Shown here piece after piece: positions 18,518 through 27,217 of a stretch of DNA of 64,000 nucleotides; position 1 is the first letter of the stretch; the number at the start of each line of letters is the position of its first letter. Source of the DNA: Lachnospiraceae bacterium UBA3401 (GTDB taxonomy: Bacteria > Bacillota > Clostridia > Lachnospirales > Lachnospiraceae). Below the pieces are notes generated by a model. That model did no database searches. It had not been told where the DNA came from and was given only the letters and a program-made list of their open reading frames with translations. The position numbers and the translations under genes are program-made. The DNA is taken from positions 25,320-89,319 of the forward strand of contig DEPD01000091.1 of the NCBI GenBank assembly GCA_002358575.1. The letters run 5' to 3'.

Positions 18518-20398
18518 ATGGCAATGAGAATCACGACTAAGATGATGCAGAACACATCACTTAGAAATTTGAATATCAATAAAGCACGTCAGGAAATGCT
18601 GACGAACCAGATGTCAACTGGAAAAAATATCACTAGACCCTCTGATGATCCAGTCATTGCAATCCGTGCACTCAAACTCAATTCATCGCTGGATAAGATT
18701 GACCAGTATTATAAGAAAAATGCGGCAGATGCTGCAAGCTGGCTGGAACTGACTGACGCTGCAATCGCAACAGTGAATGGCATCTTGTCAAATGATATCA
18801 AGGCGAATATTAATCAGATTTGTAACAGCTATATGAATGTTAAGGACAGAGAGGCTGTGATCCTTAGTCTGACCAATGCGGTAAAGGAGATTTACTCTAC
18901 TGGAAATGCAGATAGTGCTGGCAGAAGTCTTTTTACAGGATACCGCACGGATATGCCGTTGACAATGAAGTCCGATAAATTTGAGAAAAATGTAATTACA
19001 GAACAGCTTACTAACGCAGCGATTGACAAGAAGACTTTTGTCAGAACAGGAAATCTGAAATCCATCAACGAAGGAAACTTTATGTCAAAAGACACCACAG
19101 AATACAAGGTGAGCACAGACGATATTTATCGGATAAGGCTTGCTTATGGCGAGGTGGATATTAAGGTAGCGGATGTTGATGCAGATGGCAAGCCTACAAA
19201 ATATGAATCCAATATTGATATTGGTTTTATGTCCGATGCAAAAGTACAGGGAAACAGTGCGCAAATCAGTACAGGTTCTGTGTCTGCGTTTGTATCGGTT
19301 GATGTGAATAAAGTGCCTGCTGAGGCAGTGTTTAATATTGATGGTACAGAGTATAGGCTGCTGAAGGGAGATAGCATTTCAGTAGGAGCAAATGTAACCC
19401 TTTCCTATGACGAGAATGGCACTTTTAAGATTGTAGATACAAATATGGAACCAAATGAAACTGCTTCTATTGGCAGCAATATTACAAAAGATTCCTCGGG
19501 CAAGAGTGTTGTGACCTTTGATGAAAAGTTTAAGACATCTCTTGCAATTAGCAACTATTATCCATCTGGTTCTGATGATAATGCATATCTTTCTGTAGTA
19601 GGAGAAAACAATGCAGATAAAATCACTTATATTGCTGATACAGGAGAACTGTTGCTTGGTGAGAATATTAAGAAACGACTTTCAGAGCTTCCATCCAATA
19701 CAGAGCTGCGTGTGACTTATGAGAAGTCAAACTGGAAGGAGAATGACCTCGACCCAGTGCATTACTTCTATACAGAGCGCACCACAAAGTCTTCCTCCGG
19801 CAAAGATAAGACCATCAAATACAATGAAAATTTCCTAGTGGACCCGTCTGCAAATGGAAAGCAGATTATTGAGTATGATGTTGGCAACAATCAAAGTCTG
19901 CGTGTTAACACGACAGCCGACGAAGTGTTCACACATGATATTGGCAGGGATATGGAGGAAGTTGTCGAGATGCTCAAGGAGTATGGAAGTCTGGAAGAAA
20001 GCCTGAATACTGTTGAGAGTATGATCAAGTCAGAAAAGTATGACGGGGATGAGCTAAAGCGATTGGAGGAACAGAAGGCAGCACTCGGCGAGGCGATGAC
20101 TCGTGTGGGTGACAAGATTAACAAGCGCTGTCAGGCGCTGATCAAAGATGGCGACAACTACTTTGAGCGTGCGCAGTTGGCAGAGACAGATTGTGGTTCC
20201 AGAGAGTCCAGACTACGCCTGATCCAAAATCGTCTGAGTATGCAGCAGACAAATTTTGGAGAGTTGGTAAGCGAAAATGAAGATGCAGATTACACAGATT
20301 TGGTGATTCAGCTAAAGAGCATTGAGATGACTTATGAGGCAGCTCTGTCTTCCATCAGCTATGTGATGCAGACCTCGCTGTTGGATTTTGTCAGATAA
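18518..20398 (+). CDS. flgL: Flagellar hook-associated protein 3, long form
   Basis: 626 residues, about twice the usual FlgL (about 300). The N-terminal flagellin-like helix (MRITTKMMQNTSLRNLNINKARQEMLTNQMSTGKNITRPSDDP) and the C-terminal D0/D1 helices (SLRLIQNRLS-like ESRLRLIQNRLSMQQTNFGELVSENEDADYTDLVIQLKSIEMTYEAALSSISYVMQTSLLDFVR) frame an enlarged central domain of about 330 residues. FlgL forms the second hook-filament junction zone. It is the last gene of the operon before the hairpin repeat at 20405. Confidence 0.9.
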   Translation: MAMRITTKMMQNTSLRNLNINKARQEMLTNQMSTGKNITRPSDDPVIAIRALKLNSSLDKIDQYYKKNAADAASWLELTDAAIATVNGILSNDIKANINQICNSYMNVKDREAVILSLTNAVKEIYSTGNADSAGRSLFTGYRTDMPLTMKSDKFEKNVITEQLTNAAIDKKTFVRTGNLKSINEGNFMSKDTTEYKVSTDDIYRIRLAYGEVDIKVADVDADGKPTKYESNIDIGFMSDAKVQGNSAQISTGSVSAFVSVDVNKVPAEAVFNIDGTEYRLLKGDSISVGANVTLSYDENGTFKIVDTNMEPNETASIGSNITKDSSGKSVVTFDEKFKTSLAISNYYPSGSDDNAYLSVVGENNADKITYIADTGELLLGENIKKRLSELPSNTELRVTYEKSNWKENDLDPVHYFYTERTTKSSSGKDKTIKYNENFLVDPSANGKQIIEYDVGNNQSLRVNTTADEVFTHDIGRDMEEVVEMLKEYGSLEESLNTVESMIKSEKYDGDELKRLEEQKAALGEAMTRVGDKINKRCQALIKDGDNYFERAQLAETDCGSRESRLRLIQNRLSMQQTNFGELVSENEDADYTDLVIQLKSIEMTYEAALSSISYVMQTSLLDFVR

Positions 20399-20404
20399 AA
20401 GATT

Positions 20405-20523
20405 ATACTTACAGTAAATAAAATTTGCCGTAAGTATCGCACCAGCTGCGAAGCAGCATATTTCCTTATGCGGCTGTGTGCATCACTTTATACTGGCGGT
20501 CGGTTTTTTTGACCGCCAGTATA
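20405..20523. repeat. Intergenic hairpin repeat, copy 2 (paired with 4063-4187)
   Basis: Left stem ATACTTAC/GTAAGTAT, a middle palindrome around GCAGCATATTTCCTTATGC, and a right hairpin ATACTGGCGGTC ... GACCGCCAGTAT, homologous to 4063-4187. The right hairpin of 12 base pairs is strong enough to stop or protect the flgL transcript. Confidence 0.75.
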
Positions 20524-20561
20524 GATGACAATATATGAGACTGAAATGGAGTGAAAAAAGT

Positions 20562-21029
20562 ATGGTAGAAGTAGATACTAGAATATTTGGCAGGATTGCG
20601 ATTGAAGATGAGAAAGTGATCCGTTTTGAACATGGCATACTGGGATTCCCCGATTTGAAGGATTTTACCCTGATTTTTAATGAGGATAAGGGGGCAGAGT
20701 CAAGTATTAAATGGCTCCAATCTTTACAGGAGCCAGCATTTGCAATGCCAGTCATGAATCCTGACTTGGTGATTCCAGGATACAGCCCGAAATTTTCAGC
20801 GGATCTTTTGAATCCACTCGGAGATAATCTTGACAGTGAGAATATCTTGATGTTTGTGACAGTGACTGTGCCAAAGGATATCACAAAGACCACCGTAAAT
20901 CTGAAAGCGCCGATAATTGTCAGCATAGAGAACCGCAAGGCAGTGCAACTCATCAGTGATGATGACGCATACAGCGTAAAGCACGCCATCTATGAGGAGC
21001 TGATGGCACAGAAAGCAGTACAAGCATAA
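20562..21029 (+). CDS. fliW: Flagellar assembly factor FliW
   Basis: 155 residues from ATG 20562, preceded by GGAGTGA; the frame to 20535 would add 9 non-family residues. Conserved FliW sequence: FEHGILGFPDLKDFTLIFNE near the start. In B. subtilis FliW binds either flagellin or CsrA and so relieves CsrA repression of flagellin translation as flagellin is used up. Adjacent to csrA (27-base gap) and upstream of a row of flagellin genes with CsrA-like hairpins, which supports the same circuit here. Confidence 0.95.
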   Translation: MVEVDTRIFGRIAIEDEKVIRFEHGILGFPDLKDFTLIFNEDKGAESSIKWLQSLQEPAFAMPVMNPDLVIPGYSPKFSADLLNPLGDNLDSENILMFVTVTVPKDITKTTVNLKAPIIVSIENRKAVQLISDDDAYSVKHAIYEELMAQKAVQA

Positions 21030-21056
21030 GACTAAGAAAGAGGGCAGGTGAATGAC

Positions 21057-21287
21057 ATGCTGGCACTATCAAGAAAAAAAGGCGAAGCCCTGATGATCAA
21101 CAATGACATTGAGATTACAGTGCTTGACATTAAGGGAGAACAAGTAAAAATAGGTATCAGCGCACCGAAGGAGGTACCAGTATACCGCAAGGAAGTATAT
21201 ATCCAGATACAGGAAGCAAACAAGGAAGCGTCTGCAAACATGGAAGGTATGGAGCAGCTCGCAAGTTTATTTGGAAATAAGAAATAA
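21057..21287 (+). CDS. csrA: Carbon storage regulator, RNA-binding translational repressor
   Basis: 76 residues from ATG 21057 (AGGTGA just upstream; the GTG at 21048 is an alternative). Typical CsrA: MLALSRKKGEALMINNDIEITVLDIKGEQVKIGISAPKEVPVYRKEVYIQIQEANKEA, including the arginine of the VYRKEVY RNA-binding strand. Forms a dimer that binds GGA in hairpin loops over ribosome binding sites. FliW partner gene upstream; the likely targets are the flagellin leaders downstream. Confidence 0.96.
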   Translation: MLALSRKKGEALMINNDIEITVLDIKGEQVKIGISAPKEVPVYRKEVYIQIQEANKEASANMEGMEQLASLFGNKK

Positions 21288-21295
21288 AATGGTAT

Positions 21296-21325
21296 AAAAG
21301 AGTAACGAAAGTGTTACTCTTTCTT
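21296..21325 (+). terminator. Terminator after csrA
   Basis: AAGAGTAAC-gaaagt-GTTACTCTT followed by TCTT: a 9-base-pair stem and short T-rich tail, 9 bases after the csrA stop. Confidence 0.8.
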
Positions 21326-21326
21326 A

Positions 21327-21760
21327 TATTATGCAAACGAGCGTTCAAAGGAAATATGTCAGTAAAGACCAATGCCAGCGAATCTTGGACTGTCCAGTAT
21401 CCTGCCCAATTGGAGTGCTTTCAGACAAAGGAGGAACTGCGACCCATAGAGGATTTGCGACTAGACAGGCGCACTATTATAATGCATGGCAGAAATATGC
21501 CATAATGACAGATAAACTTTTGACGCAAGCAGGTATAACAGAATAGAATATATAGAAAAGCATATTTATTGTCAGAATTGTTTGAATATTTGGAAAAAAC
21601 TGAATATTCTGAATATTATAAATGGGGTTGCATCTTGCGGATTTTTGTTATAGAATAATAAAGCAGACCGAAAGAAGAAACAGATCGGCATACTAAATAA
21701 CATAATAATACAGTATTTGCAACAAAATAAAAAATTTATGCAAAATATTAAAAATAGCTA
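21327..21760. other. Non-coding spacer between csrA and flagellin A promoter
   Basis: 434 bases without a supported gene. 21330-21363 carries a degenerate fragment of the dispersed repeat (ATGCA ... AAAGGAAATATG). Two overlapping open frames of 64 and 71 codons cross 21311-21546, but neither has a recognisable family, a good ribosome site or codon use like its neighbours. The remainder is A+T-rich. Confidence 0.5.
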
Positions 21761-21787
21761 TAAAGTATTTTCGACACCGGCCGATAT
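21761..21787 (+). promoter_or_regulatory. Sigma28 promoter of flagellin A
   Basis: TAAA (21761-21764), 15-base spacer, GCCGATAT (21780-21787), one base from consensus. It leaves a leader of about 300 nt before the start codon. Confidence 0.85.
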
Positions 21788-21960
21788 ATATAGCAAAGGT
21801 TGAAATAATCAAATCTTTCGTGCAAAAGCTACATTTAGTTATTACAGTTAATAACCGGAGATGGCTGCATATAGCAGGCGCGCCAACCAAGCGGCTGACT
21901 TCGGATATTATATAAAGGTTACAACTTAATATCGGATTTAGATATTGAGTGTAATAGATC

Positions 21961-22042
21961 GCAGTGATGGAATATCACTGCAAGGACAACTAAATATATA
22001 AAAACGCGCGTGTCATAGAAATGGATAAAAGGATTTGTCCAT
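21961..22042 (+). promoter_or_regulatory. Two GGA-loop hairpins in flagellin A leader (candidate CsrA sites)
   Basis: Hairpin 1: GCAGTGAT (21961-21968), loop GGAAT, ATCACTGC (21974-21981), a perfect 8-bp stem. Hairpin 2: ATGGATAA (22021-22028), loop AAGGAT, TTGTCCAT (22035-22042), an 8-bp stem with one G-T pair. CsrA binds GGA exposed in such loops. A third GGA is in the ribosome site ACAAGGAGG at about 22080. Confidence 0.65.
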
Positions 22043-22095
22043 AGACACACCTCGGATAAGGATATCTGGGGAGGCAATCACAAGGAGGTAAATTT

Positions 22096-23520
22096 ATGGT
22101 AGTACAGCACAATCTTAGAGCTATGAATTCTAACAGAATGTTAGGCATCACACAGGGAACTCTCAATAAGTCTACAGAGAAATTGTCATCAGGCTACAAG
22201 GTAAACAGAGCAGCAGATGACGCAGCAGGTCTCTCAATTTCCGAGAAAATGAGAAAACAGATTAGAGGACTTACACAGGCTTCTTTGAACGCAGAAGATG
22301 GTATTAGTTCTGTGCAGACAGCAGAAGGTGCTTTGACAGAAGTTCACGATATGCTACAGCGTATGAATGAGCTGGCAGTAAAGGCTTCTAACGGCACAAA
22401 CTCTCTCTCTGACCGTCAGACAATCCAGGATGAGGTTGATCAGCTCCTTACAGAAATTGACCGTGTTGCTGAGACAACAAAGTTCAATGAGACATATCTG
22501 TTAAAGGGCGACACAGATAAGGTTACTAAGTATGCGTCAGCAAAGGATGCAGGTATTACAGGTCAGATGACAGAAGGTGCTACAAGCGCTACATTTACGA
22601 TGAGTGCATTGAAACTTGGCGATACGATTACAATTGGTGGTACAAAGTATACAATTGGTACAACAGATGCGTCAAAGGTAAAGGGTTCTATTGGTGTAGC
22701 ACAAGGTGGTGAGCAGGTTACTGTAAACGGAGTCCAGTACACAGTAGCAAAGGATGCTACAGAAGTGAATGTTGACAAGAATATTCTTACAATTGCATCG
22801 ATTCAGGCAAAAGTAACTTCTGGAAGTACAGCAATCTACAATGGCAAGACCTACAATGTTATGACAGATAATGTTGATGCAACAAAGAAAAAAGGTACCA
22901 CTGGAGATGGTATCGATGATGTAGATGCAACAGTAATTAATACAACGGCTGCATACAAAAAGATTCAACAGGAGTTGAGACTTGCTAACACAATAGGAAC
23001 AGATGCAACTACAAGTTATCTTAATAAGACACAGGTTGCGGTTTCATCTGCAATAGTAGGCACGACAACAATTGGATTCTCTATCACAAAGGGAACTTAT
23101 CAGCAGCAGGAAGCTCTGAACTTTAGTCTCCATGTAGGTGCTGATGCAGATATGACTAACAAGATTTCAGTAAAGATTGATACAATGGATACAGCAGGGC
23201 TTGGCATTAAGGGCTTGAATGTAAAGGATACTTCAGGAGCAGCAGCAACTTATGCTATCGATGCAATTGCAGATGCAGTGGCAAAGGTATCCGCTCAGCG
23301 TTCATTACTCGGTGCAGTACAGAACAGATTAGAGCATACAATTAACAACTTGGATAACGTTGTTGAGAATACAACAGCAGCAGAGAGCCAGATTCGCGAT
23401 ACAGATATGGCTACAGAGATGGTTAAGTACTCTAATAACAATATCCTTTCACAGGCAGGCCAGTCAATGTTAGCACAGTCTAACCAGGCAAACCAGGGTG
23501 TACTTAGTCTGTTAGGTTAA
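22096..23520 (+). CDS. Flagellin A
   Basis: 474 residues. N-terminal D0/D1: MVVQHNLRAMNSNRMLG, SSGYKVNRAADDAAGLSISEKMRKQIRGL, then the conserved LQRMNELAVKASNGTNSLSDRQ, which contains the segment TLR5 recognises in flagellins. The central surface domain (about residues 150-370) is Thr/Lys/Ala-rich. C-terminal D1/D0: SLLGAVQNRLEHTINNLDNVVENTTAAESQIRDTDMATEM to the end at QANQGVLSLLG. Transcribed from a sigma28 promoter with a long hairpin leader. Nearly identical to flagellin B, the next gene downstream. Confidence 0.97.
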   Translation: MVVQHNLRAMNSNRMLGITQGTLNKSTEKLSSGYKVNRAADDAAGLSISEKMRKQIRGLTQASLNAEDGISSVQTAEGALTEVHDMLQRMNELAVKASNGTNSLSDRQTIQDEVDQLLTEIDRVAETTKFNETYLLKGDTDKVTKYASAKDAGITGQMTEGATSATFTMSALKLGDTITIGGTKYTIGTTDASKVKGSIGVAQGGEQVTVNGVQYTVAKDATEVNVDKNILTIASIQAKVTSGSTAIYNGKTYNVMTDNVDATKKKGTTGDGIDDVDATVINTTAAYKKIQQELRLANTIGTDATTSYLNKTQVAVSSAIVGTTTIGFSITKGTYQQQEALNFSLHVGADADMTNKISVKIDTMDTAGLGIKGLNVKDTSGAAATYAIDAIADAVAKVSAQRSLLGAVQNRLEHTINNLDNVVENTTAAESQIRDTDMATEMVKYSNNNILSQAGQSMLAQSNQANQGVLSLLG

Positions 23521-23557
23521 TGATTACATAGTAAATCATAATAGATTTATATAATAT

Positions 23558-23590
23558 AAAAACCCCACCGCAAATGCGGTGGGGTTTTTA
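23558..23590 (+). terminator. Terminator after flagellin A
   Basis: AAAAACCCCACCGC-aaat-GCGGTGGGGTTTTT: a very strong 14-bp stem with T-run, 38 bases after the stop. Confidence 0.93.
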
Positions 23591-23635
23591 TGCACATGGG
23601 CACCCAAAGGAAGTATGTCAGCAAACTGAGTAGAT
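23591..23635 (+). repeat. Partial copy of dispersed palindromic repeat
   Basis: TGCACATGGGCACCCAAAGGAAGTATG followed by a GAGTAG-like end. Shares the TGCACA...AGGAAaTATG core and position (directly after a terminator T-run) with the fuller copies at 26845 and 37540. Confidence 0.5.
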
Positions 23636-23649
23636 GATTATTTCAACTA

Positions 23650-23853
23650 TTGACCTCTCACATATCTCTATACCCTGCTGCCAATGTGAGAGAATACTGG
23701 ATAGTAGATCCAATGAAACAAACCATTCTGGCTTATGATATGGAAGATGATTCAACGCCAACTATTTATTCTTTTACAGATATTGTAAAAGTTCATATTT
23801 ATGATGATTTGTCAATTCATTTTTTCAGAGCTGGATTTTGGTATCTAAGTTAA
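23650..23853 (+). pseudogene. Uma2-family (DUF820) nuclease-like C-terminal fragment
   Basis: 67 codons whose middle (ANVREYWIVDPMKQTILAYDMEDD) matches the C-terminal core of Uma2/DUF820 PD-(D/E)XK-like proteins, normally about 190 residues. The N-terminal two thirds, with part of the catalytic core, are absent. No ribosome site precedes it. It is probably a degraded insert left between the two flagellin copies. Confidence 0.55.
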
Positions 23854-23930
23854 CATAATTGATTTACTTTTTGATATTATTTGAATAATTGAAAAAAATC
23901 AAAAAAATAAAAAAATATTGCAAAAAAGAC

Positions 23931-23957
23931 TAAAGTATTTTGAATACACTCCGATAT
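23931..23957 (+). promoter_or_regulatory. Sigma28 promoter of flagellin B
   Basis: TAAA (23931-23934), 15-base spacer, TCCGATAT (23950-23957). The -35 region TAAAGTATTTT is identical to that of flagellin A. Leader of about 210 nt. Confidence 0.85.
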
Positions 23958-24076
23958 ATATAGTGTAAGCAACAAGAATACAGCTTACAAGACAATTGAA
24001 TATAGAATGGGATAGTACAACAAAATGTAACTTACATGGATAGTATAGTTACAACAATCAAAGTAATTTAAAGGTA

Positions 24077-24113
24077 GGCAAAAGGAATTGCCACGGGTAA
24101 AAGGAATTGCCCG
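24077..24113 (+). promoter_or_regulatory. Tandem AAGGAA-loop hairpins in flagellin B leader (candidate CsrA sites)
   Basis: Hairpin 1: GGCAA (24077-24081), loop AAGGAA, TTGCC (24088-24092). Hairpin 2: CGGGTAA (24094-24100), loop AAGGAA, TTGCCCG (24107-24113). Identical hexaloops on stems of different sequence argue for selection on the loop. Confidence 0.7.
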
Positions 24114-24170
24114 CAGACACTGTGATGTCCAAATCTAAATATGTCACGGTGAGTACAAGGAGGTATAATT

Positions 24171-25595
24171 ATGGTAGTACAGCATAATCTTAGAGCAATG
24201 AATTCTAACAGAATGTTAGGTATCACACAGGGGACTCTCTCCAAATCTACAGAGAAATTGTCATCAGGCTATAAGGTAAATAGAGCAGCCGATGATGCAG
24301 CAGGTCTCTCAATTTCCGAAAAAATGAGAAAACAAATAAGAGGACTTACACAATCTTCTTTGAATGCAGAAGATGGTATTAGTTCTGTGCAGACAGCGGA
24401 AGGTGCATTGACAGAAGTGCATGATATGTTACAGCGTATGAATGAGCTGGCAGTAAAGGCAGCAAATGGCACAAATTCTCTCTCTGACCGCCAGACAATT
24501 CAAGATGAGGTATCTCAGCTTTTGACAGAAATTGACAGAGTAGCAGAGACAACCAAGTTTAATGAGACATACTTGTTAAAAGGTGATGCAGATAAAGTGA
24601 CTATTTATGCATCAGCAAAAGATGCAGGTATTACAGGTTTGATGACAGAAGGTGCAACAAAAGCTACATTTACTATGAATGCACTAAAACTCGGTGATAC
24701 CATTACAATTGGCGGTACAAAGTATACAATTGGTACAACGGATGCGTCAAAAGTACAGGCTTCTATTGGTGTAGCACAGAGTGGTGAGCAGGTTACTGTA
24801 AACGGAGTTCAGTACACAGTAGCAAAGGATGGTACAGAAGTGAATGTTGACAAGAACATTCTTACAATTGCATCGATTCAGGCAAAGATAAATGAAGGAA
24901 GTGTAGCAATTTACAATGGCAAGACTTACAATGTTATGACAGATAATGTTGATGCAACAAAGAAAAAAGATACCACTGCAGATGGTATCGATGATGTAGA
25001 TGCAACAGTAATTAATACAACGGCTGCATACAAAAAGATTCAACAGGAGCTGAGACTTGCTAATACAATAGGAACAGATGCAACTACAAGTTATCTTAAT
25101 AAGACACAAGTTGCGGTTTCTGATGCAATAAAAGGCACAACAACGATTGGTTTTGCTATTACAAAGGGAACCTATCAGCAGCAGGAAGCATTACATTTCA
25201 GTCTTCATGTAGGTGCAGATGCAGATATGACCAACAAGATTTCTGTTAGAATTGATACAATGGACACAGAAGGACTTGGCATTAGAGGTCTGAATGTTAA
25301 GGATACTTCAGGAGCAGCAGCGACTTATGCAATTGATGCAATTGCAGACGCAGTAGCAAAAGTATCTGCACAGCGTTCTTTACTCGGTGCAGTACAGAAC
25401 AGATTAGAACATACAATCAACAACTTGGATAATGTAGTGGAGAATACTACAGCGGCTGAAAGTCAGATTCGTGATACAGATATGGCTACAGAAATGGTGA
25501 AATACTCTAATAACAATATTCTTGCTCAGGCAGGTCAGTCAATGCTGGCACAGTCTAATCAAGCAAACCAGGGTGTACTTTCACTTCTAGGCTAA
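24171..25595 (+). CDS. Flagellin B
   Basis: 474 residues, the same length as flagellin A and differing at only scattered residues, mostly in the central domain. All D0/D1 landmarks are present: MVVQHNLRAMNSNRMLG, LQRMNELAVKAANGTNSLSDRQ, AVQNRLEHTINNLDNVVENTTAAESQIRDTDMATEM and QANQGVLSLLG. Some DNA stretches are identical to A (for example 24981-25049 with 22906-22974), while others differ at many silent positions, which points to gene conversion. RBS ACAAGGAGG. Confidence 0.97.
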   Translation: MVVQHNLRAMNSNRMLGITQGTLSKSTEKLSSGYKVNRAADDAAGLSISEKMRKQIRGLTQSSLNAEDGISSVQTAEGALTEVHDMLQRMNELAVKAANGTNSLSDRQTIQDEVSQLLTEIDRVAETTKFNETYLLKGDADKVTIYASAKDAGITGLMTEGATKATFTMNALKLGDTITIGGTKYTIGTTDASKVQASIGVAQSGEQVTVNGVQYTVAKDGTEVNVDKNILTIASIQAKINEGSVAIYNGKTYNVMTDNVDATKKKDTTADGIDDVDATVINTTAAYKKIQQELRLANTIGTDATTSYLNKTQVAVSDAIKGTTTIGFAITKGTYQQQEALHFSLHVGADADMTNKISVRIDTMDTEGLGIRGLNVKDTSGAAATYAIDAIADAVAKVSAQRSLLGAVQNRLEHTINNLDNVVENTTAAESQIRDTDMATEMVKYSNNNILAQAGQSMLAQSNQANQGVLSLLG

Positions 25596-25649
25596 TGATT
25601 GTATCATTCATATCGGGTATTACTTTGGTACTATCCATTTAACATATAC

Positions 25650-25682
25650 AAAGGGGAAGCCATTTGGACGGTTTCCCTTTTG
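25650..25682 (+). terminator. Terminator after flagellin B
   Basis: AAAGGGGAAGCC-atttggac-GGTTTCCCTTTT, 55 bases after the stop. It separates flagellin B from the glycosyltransferase. Confidence 0.8.
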
Positions 25683-25685
25683 GCA

Positions 25686-25752
25686 TTTATACACACGAAC
25701 GCGGAGAGGAAATATGCGGTTAAAACCGCCCGCGTCCGGCGCGTGGGCAGGG
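25686..25752 (+). repeat. Dispersed palindromic repeat copy before glycosyltransferase 1
   Basis: Begins TATACACACGAACGCGGAGAGGAAATATGCGG and continues with G+C-rich arms (CCGCCCGCGTCCGGCGCGTGGG). Same core and same position, directly after a terminator T-run, as the other family members. The right arm ends early at the ribosome site of the next gene. Confidence 0.6.
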
Positions 25753-25760
25753 GGAATATT

Positions 25761-26822
25761 ATGTCAAAAATACCGATTTCTGTTTGCATCATTGCAAAGA
25801 ATGAAGAAAAATTTATTGAGGAGTGTCTAAAGCACCTGCAGCCTTATGGCTTTGAGATTGTTGTGACAGATACAGGTTCTACGGATAGAACCAGAGAGAT
25901 TGCAGAGAAATATGCAGACAAAGTGCTTGATTTTGTATGGATTAATGACTTTAGTGCGGCGAGAAATTTCTGTGTGGCGAATGCCACTAACAACTGGATA
26001 CTAATTCTGGATTGTGACGAGTATGTTTGTAAAGCGGATGCGAAAGAGCTACAGGCGCTTACAAAAAGATATCCTCACTTTGTCGGCAGCATTCGACTCA
26101 GAAATATATCCTATGTAAATGGTAAAAAAGAGTTTACTACAGATGATGTGATTCGCTTTTATGATAGGCGATATTATCGTTTTGTATTGCCCATCCATGA
26201 GCAGATTACATATATGGAAGATGATAGAATTGGCGATCCTGTCAACAATTTCATGCTTCCTATAGAAGTAGAACATTATGGATACGCAGTATCAGAAGAA
26301 GAAAAAATTAAGAAAAATCAGCGGAACCTGGAGTTGTTATATGACGCGATTGCAAAGAATCCAAACGATCCATACATGTATTTTCAGGCAGCACAGTCAG
26401 AGCGTGTGCTTAGAAATATTGAGAAGGCAATTCCTCTGTATGAAAAATCATTGGCGCTGAACGACAATATTGCATATCCATATGTGGAAGTTGGAATCGA
26501 AATGTTGGCAGGGCTTTATATGCAGGTACAGCGCAGTGATGATGCGCTGGCACTGATGGAGCAGTATGAAAAAACATGCCAATCGGCAAAGTTTACCTAT
26601 GCACATGCACAAGTATATTATAACAGTGGTAATGTGTTGAAGGCGTTAGTGCTTTTTATTAAGACTTCAATCCTTCCTGATACGGATACGCTGGGGGATG
26701 ATTTGCTTCAGTGTTATCGATATATTATCAATATTTATAACGATATGGGGAATGCAGAGATGGTCTGGGCATTCCGCGAGAAATATGAACAGTGCATTAT
26801 AGAACGCAATAAAAAAGAGTAG
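25761..26822 (+). CDS. GT2 glycosyltransferase with TPR tail, paralogue 1
   Basis: 353 residues from ATG 25761 (GGGGGA 6 bases before); the frame to 25599 runs through a terminator and repeat. The N-terminal GT-A domain has ISVCIIAKNEEKFIEECLKHL, DTGSTDRTREIAEKYADKV, ARNFCVANATNNWILILDCDEYV (the DxD metal site) and IHEQI. The C-terminal third carries TPR-like helices (NPNDPYMYFQAAQSERVLRNIEKAIPLYEKSL). The architecture resembles SunS-type and flagellin-modifying glycosyltransferases. Located between flagellins, it most likely glycosylates flagellin in the cytosol (inference). Confidence 0.85.
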   Translation: MSKIPISVCIIAKNEEKFIEECLKHLQPYGFEIVVTDTGSTDRTREIAEKYADKVLDFVWINDFSAARNFCVANATNNWILILDCDEYVCKADAKELQALTKRYPHFVGSIRLRNISYVNGKKEFTTDDVIRFYDRRYYRFVLPIHEQITYMEDDRIGDPVNNFMLPIEVEHYGYAVSEEEKIKKNQRNLELLYDAIAKNPNDPYMYFQAAQSERVLRNIEKAIPLYEKSLALNDNIAYPYVEVGIEMLAGLYMQVQRSDDALALMEQYEKTCQSAKFTYAHAQVYYNSGNVLKALVLFIKTSILPDTDTLGDDLLQCYRYIINIYNDMGNAEMVWAFREKYEQCIIERNKKE

Positions 26823-26846
26823 GAAGTAATCTTCCTGCTTTTTTTA
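26818..26846 (+). terminator. Terminator after glycosyltransferase 1
   Basis: AGTAGGAAG-taat-CTTCCTGCT followed by TTTTTTT. The stem overlaps the stop codon. Confidence 0.88.
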
Positions 26847-26965
26847 TGCACAGCCCCGTGCAGAGGAAATATGCCGCTAAGGCGGCGCATGGGGCGCGGC
26901 GAGTAGGGGAAGGCGGCTCTTCCCTACTCGATTGCACACGCCAATGCAGAGGAAATTTGTCATTG
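26845..26965 (+). repeat. Dispersed palindromic repeat, full copy plus partial tandem copy
   Basis: Full unit 26845-26933: TATGCACA, a G+C-rich arm, core GAGGAAATATGCC-GCTAAGGC-GGC, second arm, then GAGTAGGGGAAG...CTTCCCTACTCGATT, which is itself a hairpin. A partial second unit (GCACACGCCAATGCAGAGGAAATTTGTC) follows at 26934-26965. Nearly identical (4 differences in 88 bases) to the copy at 37540-37627. Confidence 0.85.
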
Positions 26966-27052
26966 TAAAGAAGTTTTGATAAAACCATAATTGTGCTAAT
27001 TGCATCTAATAAATAAAATATAGAAAAAACTTTAAAAATTTTCAGACAACTA

Positions 27053-27079
27053 TAAAGTATCGGCAATATATACCGATAT
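27053..27079 (+). promoter_or_regulatory. Sigma28 promoter of flagellin C
   Basis: TAAA (27053-27056), 15-base spacer, ACCGATAT (27072-27079). Leader of about 200 nt. Confidence 0.82.
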
Positions 27080-27217
27080 ATATTATGTGAATGAGGAATT
27101 GAATGACAACTCATTCAACAGGAGAACCGGTAAGACTTTAGGTTGATGCCGATAATGGAATTTAAAGAAATTTCCGGGGAATATAAAATTAAATAAGGTT
27201 AAAGATGTAACAATGGT

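Noticed and set aside
21331..21546. 71-codon frame with a few cysteines after csrA
   Set aside because: Begins inside a repeat fragment, no ribosome site, no recognisable family. Kept only as part of a spacer description.
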